Shown: positions 45,486-54,429 of the stretch, piece by piece | Position numbering within the stretch: the stretch's first letter is position 1 | Layout: each line of letters opens with the position of its first letter | From: Leptospira fletcheri | GTDB taxonomy: Bacteria; Spirochaetota; Leptospiria; Leptospirales; Leptospiraceae | Length of the DNA: 64,000 nt | Assembly: GCF_004769195.1 (NCBI RefSeq) | Contig: NZ_RQET01000001.1 | Location: 248,001 to 312,000 of the forward strand | Direction of reading: 5' to 3' | The notes under the pieces: model-generated | Told to the model about the DNA's origin: nothing | Database searches by the model: none | Seen by the model: the letters and a program-made list of their open reading frames with translations, nothing else | Translations under genes and position numbers: made by a program

Positions 45486-46301
45486 TTATTTCTCCTCTTG
45501 GACGTACACGGTATCCGTAGAAAGAACGGAATTTTCCAACACCTCGCACCATTCCCCGTCTACTGCCCCCACTTTTGCAGGTACCCAAATCGTATCTCCG
45601 CTCCGTTTGATTTTAATCCTGCCTTTCTGGATGGCCGAAACCGGAATCAATAAAGCCTCTTCTTTTTTTGCGACTTCGACCGCCACATCTGCCGTCATTT
45701 CGGGAAGAACTCCTTCCGGCATTTCATTCACATCCACTCTGACAAAGAACTGTCCGTCCGAAGGGTATACCTTCGTGACCTTGCCCGCCAATTTGATTCC
45801 ACGTAAAGTTTCGAAACTCAACTGAGCCGGTTGCCCTACCTTGATGCGAAGCATGGAATCCTGGTCTAAGGATAGTAAAACATAGATCTTTTTTAGATCC
45901 ATCATGGTAAGAACGGAAATTCCCGGCATGACGACTTCCGCTTCCTGGTAAGGAAACGTGGTGACCGTACCTGTAAACGGAGCCTGAAAAAGGGTTCCGG
46001 AATCCGAAACGAGAAGTTTTGCCCCTTGCGATACGATGTCCCCTTCCTTCACGAATAACTTTTGTATGGAGGAGGCGATTCCGAACTTCAAGTGATACAC
46101 TCGATCCGACTTGACTGTTCCCAGCGCATATACCAACTCCACGATCGGCCCTTTTTTAGGGTGAACCGTATCACCATGGAACCCCAACCTCCAAACGAGG
46201 GTGGACAAAAAAAGTAAAATGAATACGGCGGCGGCGATGAATAAGATCTTCCCCTTTCGAGAGGAAGAAAAAAACCTGAGAAAACTAAATATTCGATCCA
46301 T
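45486..46301 (-). CDS. Periplasmic adaptor (HlyD/MacA-like)
   Basis: A 271-residue membrane-fusion protein: one N-terminal anchor helix (19-37), a short biotinyl-lipoyl-like domain (LFVKEGDIVSQGAKLL, then QAPFTGTVT), a beta-barrel domain (VGQPAQLSFETLRGIKLAGKV) and a membrane-proximal domain. The alpha-hairpin is almost absent, so this is a compact adaptor unlike full-length MacA. First gene of the leftward adaptor-permease-ATPase unit. No TolC-type outer-membrane gene is in the window. Confidence 0.85.
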   Translation of the reverse strand: MDRIFSFLRFFSSSRKGKILFIAAAVFILLFLSTLVWRLGFHGDTVHPKKGPIVELVYALGTVKSDRVYHLKFGIASSIQKLFVKEGDIVSQGAKLLVSDSGTLFQAPFTGTVTTFPYQEAEVVMPGISVLTMMDLKKIYVLLSLDQDSMLRIKVGQPAQLSFETLRGIKLAGKVTKVYPSDGQFFVRVDVNEMPEGVLPEMTADVAVEVAKKEEALLIPVSAIQKGRIKIKRSGDTIWVPAKVGAVDGEWCEVLENSVLSTDTVYVQEEK

Positions 46302-46554
46302 TCACCTACCTTCGCAAAATAAAATCAGATTCAAAAATACAGAATATTCCAATAAATAATTTAGAATAAAACGAAATACGAATGATTCATCGAATAAATT
46401 CCACCACGTGTGTTCCTTGCCCGAAGGATCTCCGGAGGTTTCCGCATTACGGAACTTTTCTATCAATATATCGAATAGATACGAATTCGACGAAATACGG
46501 AAAACGAAAAAACGTCAAATTGAATATTGACAATTGTCTGCCCGAAATGATAGT

Positions 46555-48006
46555 ATGGAATCGTTTCGGAAACGAATTCGCAACAAAAGCGATTTTTTCA
46601 AAATGCCGGAAAAAGAAAACGGAAATACCGACCAAAGAACTCTCGAAGGCGACGTCGCGATCCAGAGTGTATTGGAGAATATCCCTGTCCTCATTATGGC
46701 CATGGACGAAAACTCCGGGATCGTATTTTGGAACCGGGAACTGGAAAAGATCACTGGATTCACTTTCCAAGAAGCAGTCTCCGATTCGGAAGCCCTCTTT
46801 GCCTCCCTTTTGCCCAACACGGAATATCGGAAAACGGTCACCGACATCTTTCTAAAATCCGACAGCCATTTTGAAAATTGGGAAATCGAACTCCAGACCA
46901 AGACTCAGGAATCCAAAACGGTTTCCTGGTCCAGGATTCCTTCCCGGGCGCACATTCCGGGCTGGAAGAACTGGATCGTAGGCGTTGACGTCACGCAACG
47001 TGTGGAGGTGGAAGGAAACCTCCATAAATCGGTAAAGATCCTTTCCGATTTCCAGACCGCTCTCAACGCAGTATCCATCGTAGCGATCACCGACAAAAAA
47101 GGAACGATCATCTACTCGAACGATAACTTCTGCAAGATCAGCGGGTACAGCAAAGAGGAATTGTTGGGGCAAAACCATCGCATCGTCAACTCGGGCTTTC
47201 ACGATCAGGAGTTTTTCCGGAATTTATGGCAGACCATCTCCCGCGGAAAAATCTGGAAAGGGGAAATCCGAAACAGAGCCAAGGACGGTAGGATTTACTG
47301 GGTGGATACTACGATCTCCCCCATCTTCGATGAAAACGGCAAACCCATCCAGTACTTGGTCATACGAAACGAAATTACGGAACGTAAGGAAGCCGAGGAA
47401 AAGGCGCGCCAAGCTGAAAACACTCTCAAAACCTTCCAGGATCGGATGAGCCCTCACTTTCTATTCAACACTTTGAGTATCATCCATTCCTACCTCGAAA
47501 CGAATTCCTCTCTCGCGGATTCCGCCATTCTGATGTTAGCGGAAAATTACAGATTTTTAATCGATAACGCGAATAAACAATTGGTTCCCTTCGATGTGGA
47601 ATGGCAGTTTATGGAAAATTATATCAATCTGTTGAAATTGAGATTCCAGGATTTTATGGACGTGGAACTCACGAAAGAAGGAGATTTCAGCAGATGCGTA
47701 CTCCCCCCTTTGATCCTGCAACCTCTTGTGGAAAATTCCTATATCCACGGAATCCGGGACAAGGAAGGACGGGGAAAAATCTGGGTGAACGCGAAAATCC
47801 AAGGCAAAAAAACGGTGATCACGATCCGCGATAATGGAGAAGGACTCAAATCCACCGTCAACCATTCCCGAACCTTGGGAAATATCTCGGAACGTTTGAA
47901 ATATTACCTGATCGGATCCGAATTGAAAATAGACAACCATCCGGACGGAGGCGCCGTGGTCACGGTGCTTTTTGAAGAGCCGAACCGTTCGGAATTCCGG
48001 AGGTAG
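46555..48006 (+). CDS. PAS-PAS sensor kinase, LytS type
   Basis: About 483 residues from ATG 46555 (TTG 46534 and ATG 46603 are alternatives; none has a clear ribosome site, and a TTGACA at 46527 may be a promoter element, which would favour 46603). Two PAS domains (about 30-145 and 155-275, with KAKKGTI-like and YSKEELLGQN elements) precede a His_kinase domain with the LytS-type motif SPHFLFNT, His301, and an HATPase domain (IRDNGEG). Soluble. It is followed one base later by a LytTR response regulator, clearly its partner. Confidence 0.88.
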   Translation: MESFRKRIRNKSDFFKMPEKENGNTDQRTLEGDVAIQSVLENIPVLIMAMDENSGIVFWNRELEKITGFTFQEAVSDSEALFASLLPNTEYRKTVTDIFLKSDSHFENWEIELQTKTQESKTVSWSRIPSRAHIPGWKNWIVGVDVTQRVEVEGNLHKSVKILSDFQTALNAVSIVAITDKKGTIIYSNDNFCKISGYSKEELLGQNHRIVNSGFHDQEFFRNLWQTISRGKIWKGEIRNRAKDGRIYWVDTTISPIFDENGKPIQYLVIRNEITERKEAEEKARQAENTLKTFQDRMSPHFLFNTLSIIHSYLETNSSLADSAILMLAENYRFLIDNANKQLVPFDVEWQFMENYINLLKLRFQDFMDVELTKEGDFSRCVLPPLILQPLVENSYIHGIRDKEGRGKIWVNAKIQGKKTVITIRDNGEGLKSTVNHSRTLGNISERLKYYLIGSELKIDNHPDGGAVVTVLFEEPNRSEFRR

Positions 48007-48007
48007 A

Positions 48008-48739
48008 ATGTCCCAGCTGGCCCAAGAGTTGAAAATATTGATCGTAGAGGACGAGGCCCCGACTCGGGAATTGCTCGTGAACTATTGCCTGGGCCGCTCC
48101 GAACTCAAACTTGCCGGACTTGCGAAGGACGGGCAGGAAGCCTTGGAATCCCTTCAGAGCAACCGGTACGATCTCGTTTTTCTGGACATCAATCTCCCCA
48201 AGCTCTCAGGATTAGAGGTCTTGGAAAAACTGGAAAAAATCCCTTACATCGTGTTTATCACTTCTCTTCGAGACAAGGCGATAGAGGCATTCGAGTTCGG
48301 AGCGATCGATTACTTACTCAAACCGTTTTCGCGGGAAAGATTCAACAAGGCGGTGGACAGAGCTCTGGAATTCATCGGAAAGCAGGGAGCCGAGAGTCAG
48401 AACTCCTTTAACGAGCACGGTCTATTCATCTTAGAAAAGGAAAATTATTTCCTGATTCCTTACAAAGACATCGTATACATTTCTTCGAGAGATAATTTCA
48501 GTATCATCCATACGGAAAACAAAGAATACGTGACCTACAAATCCCTGAAGGCGCTGGAAACGAAACTGCCTCCGAGACAGTTCTTACGCATCTTCAAACA
48601 GTTCGTCATTAATCTGGAATACCTGATACGACTCCAGAGCGATAGTACCGGAAATTATACCGTATTTCTCAAAGACGAGGAGGAGACCCAACTTCCTGTG
48701 GGCCGAAAATACATCTCCAAAATCAAGGAACTCCTCTAG
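48008..48739 (+). CDS. LytTR-family response regulator
   Basis: A 243-residue response regulator from ATG 48008, one base after the kinase stop and with GGAGG inside the end of the kinase gene, so the pair is translationally coupled. The receiver (1-120) has acidic EDEAP, phospho-acceptor Asp60 in LVFLDINLPK, and the KP element FGAIDYLLKPF. The C-terminal LytTR DNA-binding domain (about 145-243) shows DIVYISSRDNFSIIHT and FLRIFKQFVINLEYL. Target promoters cannot be named; a Crp/Fnr regulator follows 129 bases on. Confidence 0.93.
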   Translation: MSQLAQELKILIVEDEAPTRELLVNYCLGRSELKLAGLAKDGQEALESLQSNRYDLVFLDINLPKLSGLEVLEKLEKIPYIVFITSLRDKAIEAFEFGAIDYLLKPFSRERFNKAVDRALEFIGKQGAESQNSFNEHGLFILEKENYFLIPYKDIVYISSRDNFSIIHTENKEYVTYKSLKALETKLPPRQFLRIFKQFVINLEYLIRLQSDSTGNYTVFLKDEEETQLPVGRKYISKIKELL

Positions 48740-48868
48740 ATTTTGCCCCTGTATTTCCGCCGAAAACCCTCCGGATTGATCGAATGACCCCCTGCCCGTT
48801 GACTGGGGAAGCGAATTGCCGTATAAAATACCTGTCCAAGCAACAAAGGACAAACGAGGTATTGATTT

Positions 48869-49576
48869 ATGGCTACCGCCTTAGCATATAAAATCGAAGA
48901 AGAGAAAACCCCTTCCGTTTCCGCCTGGTCCACGTTCCCGGTTTGTTCGAAAGATCTTTATAACTATCTTTTAGAGCAGAAACTCGGAAAACGGACCCTG
49001 AAATTCCCCAGAAAAAGCATCCTATTTTCCGAAGGAGAAGGAACAAAAGGGTTTTATCTGATTTTAAGCGGTACCGTCCGTACTTACAAAGACTCTCCGA
49101 ACGGCCAAAGACAACAGACCTTGAAAATCTACTCTCCGGAAAGTTGGGTCGGACTCAGAGACGCGATTTCCGAAGACTCCTACAATAAAACTGCGGAATG
49201 CCTCGAAGATACCGTCGTGATCTACATCAATGGGGAAGACGCCAGACAGCTATTCAACCAGGACTACCGCTTCCAAAACGCGATCCTGAAATACATCTCC
49301 AAAGAATGCAAATCCGCCGAGAATCGGATCTACTCGATGGGAACGAAACAAGTGCATTCCAAACTTGCGGAGTTTCTACTCTCCCTCAAGGAAAAATATG
49401 GATCCGAGATCAACGTAAAATTCAGCCGCGAAGTCATGGCTACTACGATAGGATCCAAAACGGAAACCCTGGTCCGGGCTCTGGCCGATCTGAAGGCGAA
49501 AGGTTGGATCGAAATAGATAAGAATTTCATAGCGATTCGAAACGAAGACGCCCTCCTAAAACTGATGGAGATCTAA
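48869..49576 (+). CDS. Crp/Fnr-family transcriptional regulator
   Basis: A 235-residue regulator with an N-terminal cyclic-nucleotide-binding-like beta-roll (about 45-150: FSEGEGTKGFYLILSGTVRTYK) and a C-terminal winged helix (about 165-235: FSREVMATTIGSKTETLVRALADLKAKGW). The key cAMP contact residues of Crp (an RxS pair in the phosphate cassette) are not apparent, and there is no N-terminal four-Cys set as in Fnr, so ligand is unknown. GAGG precedes the ATG. The next gene follows within 30 bases. Confidence 0.9.
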   Translation: MATALAYKIEEEKTPSVSAWSTFPVCSKDLYNYLLEQKLGKRTLKFPRKSILFSEGEGTKGFYLILSGTVRTYKDSPNGQRQQTLKIYSPESWVGLRDAISEDSYNKTAECLEDTVVIYINGEDARQLFNQDYRFQNAILKYISKECKSAENRIYSMGTKQVHSKLAEFLLSLKEKYGSEINVKFSREVMATTIGSKTETLVRALADLKAKGWIEIDKNFIAIRNEDALLKLMEI

Positions 49577-49582
49577 TACCGA

Positions 49583-50269
49583 TTGCTCGGGTGGAAAACA
49601 GTGGACGTGAAAACGAAAGTCGAATCTTCCCAATTAACTATTCCCGTCCATTTGGTATCTGTTTCCGCAAGATTGGATCTACCCGCGGGCGCGAAGAAAT
49701 TGGTACTCCTCGTAGAAGGTATATCCGAAAGGTTGGGCAATCTAGCCAGCGTTCACTTCAGCAAGTTGTGCGAAAAATTACATTCCAGAAATATAGCGAC
49801 TCTTCAAGTCGAAAGCCTGCTTACGATCCAAGAAAGATCGATCACTTTCAACCGAGTGGATACGATTCTACTCAGGGACCGACTCTTCTCCGTGGTGGCC
49901 TGGTTACGTTCCCAGAATAAGACCAAGAACCTTCACCTTTTTTGCTGCGCCTCCTACGACGCGGTCGCCTATGTAGTCAAAGCCGTCCTGGAAAAGAAGA
50001 TGGAGCTGGATGGAATTATTTCCGTGTCCGGAAATCCCGACGGTTTGGACGGGGACGGTTCGATCCGACTGGCGATGCCTGTACTACTGATCTACGGAGG
50101 ATTTGACGTACGGAGGATCAAAAAAATGGAGAAATCGCTTCTTCGACCCGTCCGGAACGAGCGCGACTTGGAGATCGTACAATTGTCTTCCGGCTCTTTT
50201 ACGGAAGAAAAAAAATGGGAACAGGCGATGGATAAAATCCAAGTCTGGTTGGATCATGTAGATCCGTAA
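49583..50269 (+). CDS. Alpha/beta-fold protein with degenerate nucleophile elbow
   Basis: About 228 residues from TTG 49583; GTG at 49601 with GGGTGG upstream is an equally good start. The fold resembles dienelactone-hydrolase-like proteins: LVLLVEG strand, HLFCCASYDAVAYVV at about 112-126 in place of the G-x-S-x-G elbow (Cys-Ala-Ser-Tyr-Asp), and LLIYGGFD as the usual Asp strand. The Ser is kept but both flanking Gly are lost, so catalysis is doubtful. It directly follows the Crp/Fnr gene. Confidence 0.6.
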   Translation: MLGWKTVDVKTKVESSQLTIPVHLVSVSARLDLPAGAKKLVLLVEGISERLGNLASVHFSKLCEKLHSRNIATLQVESLLTIQERSITFNRVDTILLRDRLFSVVAWLRSQNKTKNLHLFCCASYDAVAYVVKAVLEKKMELDGIISVSGNPDGLDGDGSIRLAMPVLLIYGGFDVRRIKKMEKSLLRPVRNERDLEIVQLSSGSFTEEKKWEQAMDKIQVWLDHVDP

Positions 50270-50314
50270 CAATCTTACGTACTTTTTCGGATTCTTACAG
50301 TCTAACGAGAATCT

Positions 50315-51286
50315 ATGAAAATATTTGTTACCGGAGCTTCCGGATTCGTCGGAGGTGCGATCGCAAAAGAACTCATCTCCAAAAAGCACACAGTTTTAGC
50401 CCTTTCCCGTTCCGAAACCAGCGACCAAGCATTGCGATCCATGGGCGCGCAAGTCGTTCGAGGAAGCCTAGGTTCCGTCGATCCTTCCCTTTTGAAAGGA
50501 GTGGACGCTCTAGTACATTGCGCCGCTTTCGTAGGGCCTTGGGGAACAAGAAAGGATTTTTGGGATGCGAACGTGGAAGGAACCCTCCAATTGCTGGAAG
50601 CAGCCAAATCCGCAGGAATCAAAAGATTCATTCACATGGGCACGGAAGCCGCCTTGTTCCACGGCCAAAATATGGTCGAAATCGACGAAACCTACCCCTA
50701 CCCCAAATCCACTCCGTACCTGTACAGCGAAACGAAAGCGGCGGCCGAACAAGCCGTCCTAGCTGCAAATTCAAAAACGTTTCAAACTTTCTCTTTAAGA
50801 CCTAGATTCGTATGGGGGCCGGGAGACACGTCGATTTTGCCCGTACTTCTAAAAATGGTTTCCGAAGGGAAATTTCTCTGGATCGACGGAGGCAAGGCCA
50901 AGACTTCCACCACGTACATCGGAAACCTGGTCCACGCAACGGAACTTGCGCTCACGAAAGGAAACGGAGGGAATGCCTATTTCGTCACGGACGGTTTGGA
51001 CCAACCCTTCCGCTCTTTTTTGACGGAGATGATGAGAACGCAAGGAGTGGAATTGCCGAGCGGTTCCGTTCCTTCTGCATTAGCGGGGACTCTGGCATGG
51101 ATCGTGGAAGGGGTTTGGCGTCTTTTCCGAATCGCGAAGGAGCCTCCTCTAATGCGTTTTGCAACGGATATTATGGGAAGAGAATGTACGATCAAGATCG
51201 ACAAGGCCCGGAGAGAGTTGGGCTACGAACCGGTCGTAGATGTATCCTCCGGATTAGAGGCGATGAAGGTACAAGTTAAACATTAG
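50315..51286 (+). CDS. NAD-dependent epimerase/3-beta-hydroxysteroid dehydrogenase-like reductase
   Basis: A 323-residue extended short-chain dehydrogenase. The glycine motif GASGFVGGAI lies at 7-16, the catalytic YxxxK appears in PYLYSETKAAAEQ near 140, and HCAAFVGPWGT marks the cofactor strand. The SLRPRFVWGPGD block and TTYIGNLVHATELAL are typical of the 3-beta-HSD/dihydroflavonol-reductase group. It could reduce a sugar-nucleotide, sterol-like or acyl substrate. It converges with the metallo-hydrolase gene. Confidence 0.87.
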   Translation: MKIFVTGASGFVGGAIAKELISKKHTVLALSRSETSDQALRSMGAQVVRGSLGSVDPSLLKGVDALVHCAAFVGPWGTRKDFWDANVEGTLQLLEAAKSAGIKRFIHMGTEAALFHGQNMVEIDETYPYPKSTPYLYSETKAAAEQAVLAANSKTFQTFSLRPRFVWGPGDTSILPVLLKMVSEGKFLWIDGGKAKTSTTYIGNLVHATELALTKGNGGNAYFVTDGLDQPFRSFLTEMMRTQGVELPSGSVPSALAGTLAWIVEGVWRLFRIAKEPPLMRFATDIMGRECTIKIDKARRELGYEPVVDVSSGLEAMKVQVKH

Positions 51287-51342
51287 AATTCTGTCGGATC
51301 GAGGCTCCGAGATTCATTGGCAGCCCGATCCGTTCTTGACTT

Positions 51343-52275
51343 CTACTTTTTCTGTTCCGCCGGAATGGATTGGTGTCCGGGATGAACCTGGATCTTCGGA
51401 TATTTCGCGGCGAGAGCCTTCAGGAAATCCAGGCTTTCCCGGTTTCTTTCCGGATCTGCCGTAAAACTTCCCGGGATCACGGAATTTTCCCACCCCCAGC
51501 GGGTGTGGCAGGTGTCCCCCGTTACCAATTGCAAACCGCTACTGCTACGCACTAAAAACGCGAGGCTCCCTACGGTATGTCCCGGCACTTGCAGGATATA
51601 AAAGGATTGGTCTCCGAAAAAGTCCAACACTCTGGCCGCAGCCGTTTCCGTCTCGGTAAAAGTCAATTCTTCCAAAGCGGGAGCAGGACCTAGCAATCGA
51701 TCCGTGGTTCCTTGAACGAACAGATTCAGGAAATTTCTCTTCGTGCTTTCTTGTTTTCCGGTGAAAATCGGAGTTCCGGAAGGAAAATCCAAGGTTCCCA
51801 TAATATGATCCATATGCATATGGGTTAAGAAAATGCCGTTCACGTTTTTGTTCTCTTTCTTCAACCATTCTTCCGAAGTAACGTGAATTTTCAGATCGGC
51901 GGTGTTCATTGCGGAGGCTACGATCGAGGAAATCGGCCATTCTTTCGGATCCTTTCTGAATACTTCCGCCACTCCCGTATCGATCACGTAACGGCCGAAC
52001 TTGGGATGATCGATCACGTAAAAATAGATCTGAATGGGTTCCTTTCCCGGTTCCAATTTGGCCTCCCGGGCCTTCGGATCTTTCAAATTGATCAGTCCGC
52101 CGCGGTCCACGGCCCAATCCGCGGAAACGATCTTCTGAAAACCGACCGGTCCTTTTTCCACGAGAGGAGCTTCCGCCAACGTTCCGGGTTTTCCTCGTAC
52201 CACTTGGAAGGAAGAATGCGATGTAACGGAACAAGAAAGCAGTGCCAAAAAGACGGAGAGTCCGAAAAATTTCAT
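51343..52275 (-). CDS. Metallo-beta-lactamase-fold lipoprotein (lactonase-like)
   Basis: A 310-residue exported hydrolase. ATG 52275 starts a lipoprotein leader, [13 protein letters not shown], with Cys14; the frame is open further upstream without a signal. The metal site [10 protein letters not shown] (HxHxDH) is intact, with a later [16 protein letters not shown] and HPGHQS as remaining ligands, the order seen in N-acyl-homoserine lactonases and related esterases. Substrate unknown. Divergent from the SpoIIE-TPR gene across a 336-base gap. Confidence 0.84.
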   Translation of the reverse strand: MKFFGLSVFLALLSCSVTSHSSFQVVRGKPGTLAEAPLVEKGPVGFQKIVSADWAVDRGGLINLKDPKAREAKLEPGKEPIQIYFYVIDHPKFGRYVIDTGVAEVFRKDPKEWPISSIVASAMNTADLKIHVTSEEWLKKENKNVNGIFLTHMHMDHIMGTLDFPSGTPIFTGKQESTKRNFLNLFVQGTTDRLLGPAPALEELTFTETETAAARVLDFFGDQSFYILQVPGHTVGSLAFLVRSSSGLQLVTGDTCHTRWGWENSVIPGSFTADPERNRESLDFLKALAAKYPKIQVHPGHQSIPAEQKK

Positions 52276-52611
52276 ACGAACAGACTCGGAAAATTCGCCT
52301 GGAAAGCAAGGGAATTTCGTTCGTTTAGAAGCCCCATTCGCCAAACCTGCAACTGGTGCACCGCAACGAAAGACGGGACCTTCTCAATCTCGTAACATTT
52401 CGGAATCGTTATTCAAAATAAATGTTTTAAAAGAAAACATTGTGTTTGTTCGAATTAATTATTTATTGACGTTGCCTTATCCTTGATTAGAATAGCTGAA
52501 CTTTTCACACCCTCTCGCTTTGTTCGAGTCGATGTTCGAAAACGTTAGTCTTTTTTGCATAAAAAAAGAAGAATCCGATCCTAAACTCACTTTCTTTTAA
52601 GGAACATATAC
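52276..52611. other. Divergent intergenic region
   Basis: This 336-base gap between the metallo-hydrolase and the SpoIIE-TPR gene is AT-rich from 52400 on and has no supported gene. A good rightward promoter lies at 52466-52493; a leftward promoter is expected but not clear. Confidence 0.55.
52466..52493 (+). promoter_or_regulatory. Sigma70-type promoter for the SpoIIE-TPR gene
   Basis: TTGACG at 52466-52471 and TAGAAT at 52488-52493 are 16 bases apart and differ from consensus at one base each. Transcription would start near 52500, leaving about 110 bases before ATG 52612, which itself has an AAGGA site. Confidence 0.55.
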
Positions 52612-54429
52612 ATGCTCGCGCAGGAACAGAGTTTTCAAAAATTCGTTTGGACTTTGGAAAAGAAATGGATTCAGATCGTTTGCGTACTCGGATTCACGCT
52701 GGTCCCGATTTTCGGTGGATTGGATTATTTCATCATTCCTAAAAATTACCTGGACCAAAACCTGACGTATTTTTTCACATTGAGAGCCGCCGCTAGCCTA
52801 ATCGTTCTCGCCCAATTCATTATTTTAAAATATTCTCCTCCGAATCCTTGGAATGCGATTCATGCGTACGTGTTCACTTTCATCGTAGGAGGAATCATTT
52901 CCCTGATGACGACCCGTCTGGGCGGATTCGAATCCTCCTATTATGCCGGACTGAACCTGGTTCTCATAGCGGTGAACCTTTTCCTACCTTGGAACGCATG
53001 GAAAGGGGCTCTGAACAGTTTCATCATCGTCGCCCAGTACGTAGTCCTCAACCTATTGTTGGATCCGGAATACCAGGTCATTTCCATCATCAATAACCTG
53101 TATTTTATGTTAGGAACCGTCGTGATTTCGGTGACGATTGCGCACTTTAAATTCTCCCTGACCAAATCCGAATTCGAGAAGATGGACATGATCAGCAATT
53201 TAAAGTCCCAACAGGACGGGGATTACTTCCTCACCTCTTTGGTATTACAGCCGTTAAGCTTGAACCTAGCCAAAAGCAACTCGGTAAATATCGAATTCTT
53301 TACCAGTCAGAAAAAGAAATTCGTATTCAAGACTTGGCGCCAGGAGATCGGAGGAGATATCAGTGTCTCCAACGTGATCACCTTAAAAGGAAGAAGCTAT
53401 GCTGTCTTCGTAAATGCGGACGCGATGGGAAAGTCCCTACAGGGAGCGGGGGGAGCGATCGTATTCGGTGCGGTATTCCATGCCATGGTCCAAAGAACCA
53501 AGATGATGGAAGTTCTACAGAACCAATACCCCGAGCGCTGGCTAAAAAACGCCGTCATAGAATTGCAAAAGACGTTCGAGAGCTTCGACGGCGCGATGAT
53601 GATCTCTATGGTGATCGGATTGATCGACGAGGAGTTAGGACTAGTATATTACATAAATGCGGAACATCCCTTTCCCGTCCTCTACCGCGACGGAAAGGCA
53701 ACGTTCATCGATTCCCAAATTTATTTCCGGAAAGTGGGAATGCTGGAATTAAGGAGCAAATTGTTCGTGAGCCTTTTCCAGATGCATCCGGGAGATGCGA
53801 TTATCTTAGGTTCGGATGGCCGGGAAGACCTCATGGTCTTCGACCCCTCGATTAACGCCAAAGGAATGGTGGAGGATGAAAACTTCTTTTTGGAGAAGGT
53901 GGAGAGCGGAAAAGGCAAACTAGACGGAATCGTATCCGCGCTCCAACAATCCGGAGACATCATAGATGACCTTTCGCTTGTAAAGATCACGTTCAACCCG
54001 CCCAAGGCCACTCAAAAATCCCCTTCTCAGAATGGATCCGGAGCGGATTCCTCTTCTCCTAGACTGGACCACTTAAAACAGATCGTAGCGGACGGACTCA
54101 AAAACGGGAATATGGACAAGGCGATCGAAGCCGCAAAGGAAATTGTGGAAGCTTCTCCCATCGAATCCCATTATCTGTATTTTTTATCCAAAAATCTGAA
54201 TAAAAACAAAAACTATAAAGATTCCATAGAATACGGGGAAAGATTCCGGAATCGGAATCCCAATCATGTGAACAATCTGATCGTATTATCGGATTCTTAT
54301 AGAAGGATAGGCGACTCCAAGAGAGCCGAATTACTTCTTCGGGACGTCTTTTCTCACGAACCGGAAAATCCGATCGCGCTAAATCTTTTAGGACGGCTGA
54401 AACACGTAAATGGAAAAAACCTCGTCTAA
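52612..54429 (+). CDS. Membrane SpoIIE-type phosphatase with TPR tail
   Basis: A 605-residue protein: six membrane helices in residues 20-185, a SpoIIE-like PP2C domain (about 205-465), a polar linker rich in Ser (470-485), then TPR-like repeats to the end (SHYLYFLSKNLNKNKNYKDS; AELLLRDVFSHEPENPIALN). Metal motifs are degenerate: NADAMGKSLQ near 265 and GDIIDDLSLVKI near 440 remain, but the first GGD motif is GGDISVS. Overlaps the PilZ-methyltransferase gene by 20 bases, so both are made from one message and probably work together. Confidence 0.82.
   Translation: MLAQEQSFQKFVWTLEKKWIQIVCVLGFTLVPIFGGLDYFIIPKNYLDQNLTYFFTLRAAASLIVLAQFIILKYSPPNPWNAIHAYVFTFIVGGIISLMTTRLGGFESSYYAGLNLVLIAVNLFLPWNAWKGALNSFIIVAQYVVLNLLLDPEYQVISIINNLYFMLGTVVISVTIAHFKFSLTKSEFEKMDMISNLKSQQDGDYFLTSLVLQPLSLNLAKSNSVNIEFFTSQKKKFVFKTWRQEIGGDISVSNVITLKGRSYAVFVNADAMGKSLQGAGGAIVFGAVFHAMVQRTKMMEVLQNQYPERWLKNAVIELQKTFESFDGAMMISMVIGLIDEELGLVYYINAEHPFPVLYRDGKATFIDSQIYFRKVGMLELRSKLFVSLFQMHPGDAIILGSDGREDLMVFDPSINAKGMVEDENFFLEKVESGKGKLDGIVSALQQSGDIIDDLSLVKITFNPPKATQKSPSQNGSGADSSSPRLDHLKQIVADGLKNGNMDKAIEAAKEIVEASPIESHYLYFLSKNLNKNKNYKDSIEYGERFRNRNPNHVNNLIVLSDSYRRIGDSKRAELLLRDVFSHEPENPIALNLLGRLKHVNGKNLV

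Noticed and set aside
51295..51332. CGGATCG/CGATCCG inverted repeat between the epimerase and metallo-hydrolase genes as a terminator
   Set aside because: The 24-base loop and lack of a directly following T run make it weak; not listed as a terminator.
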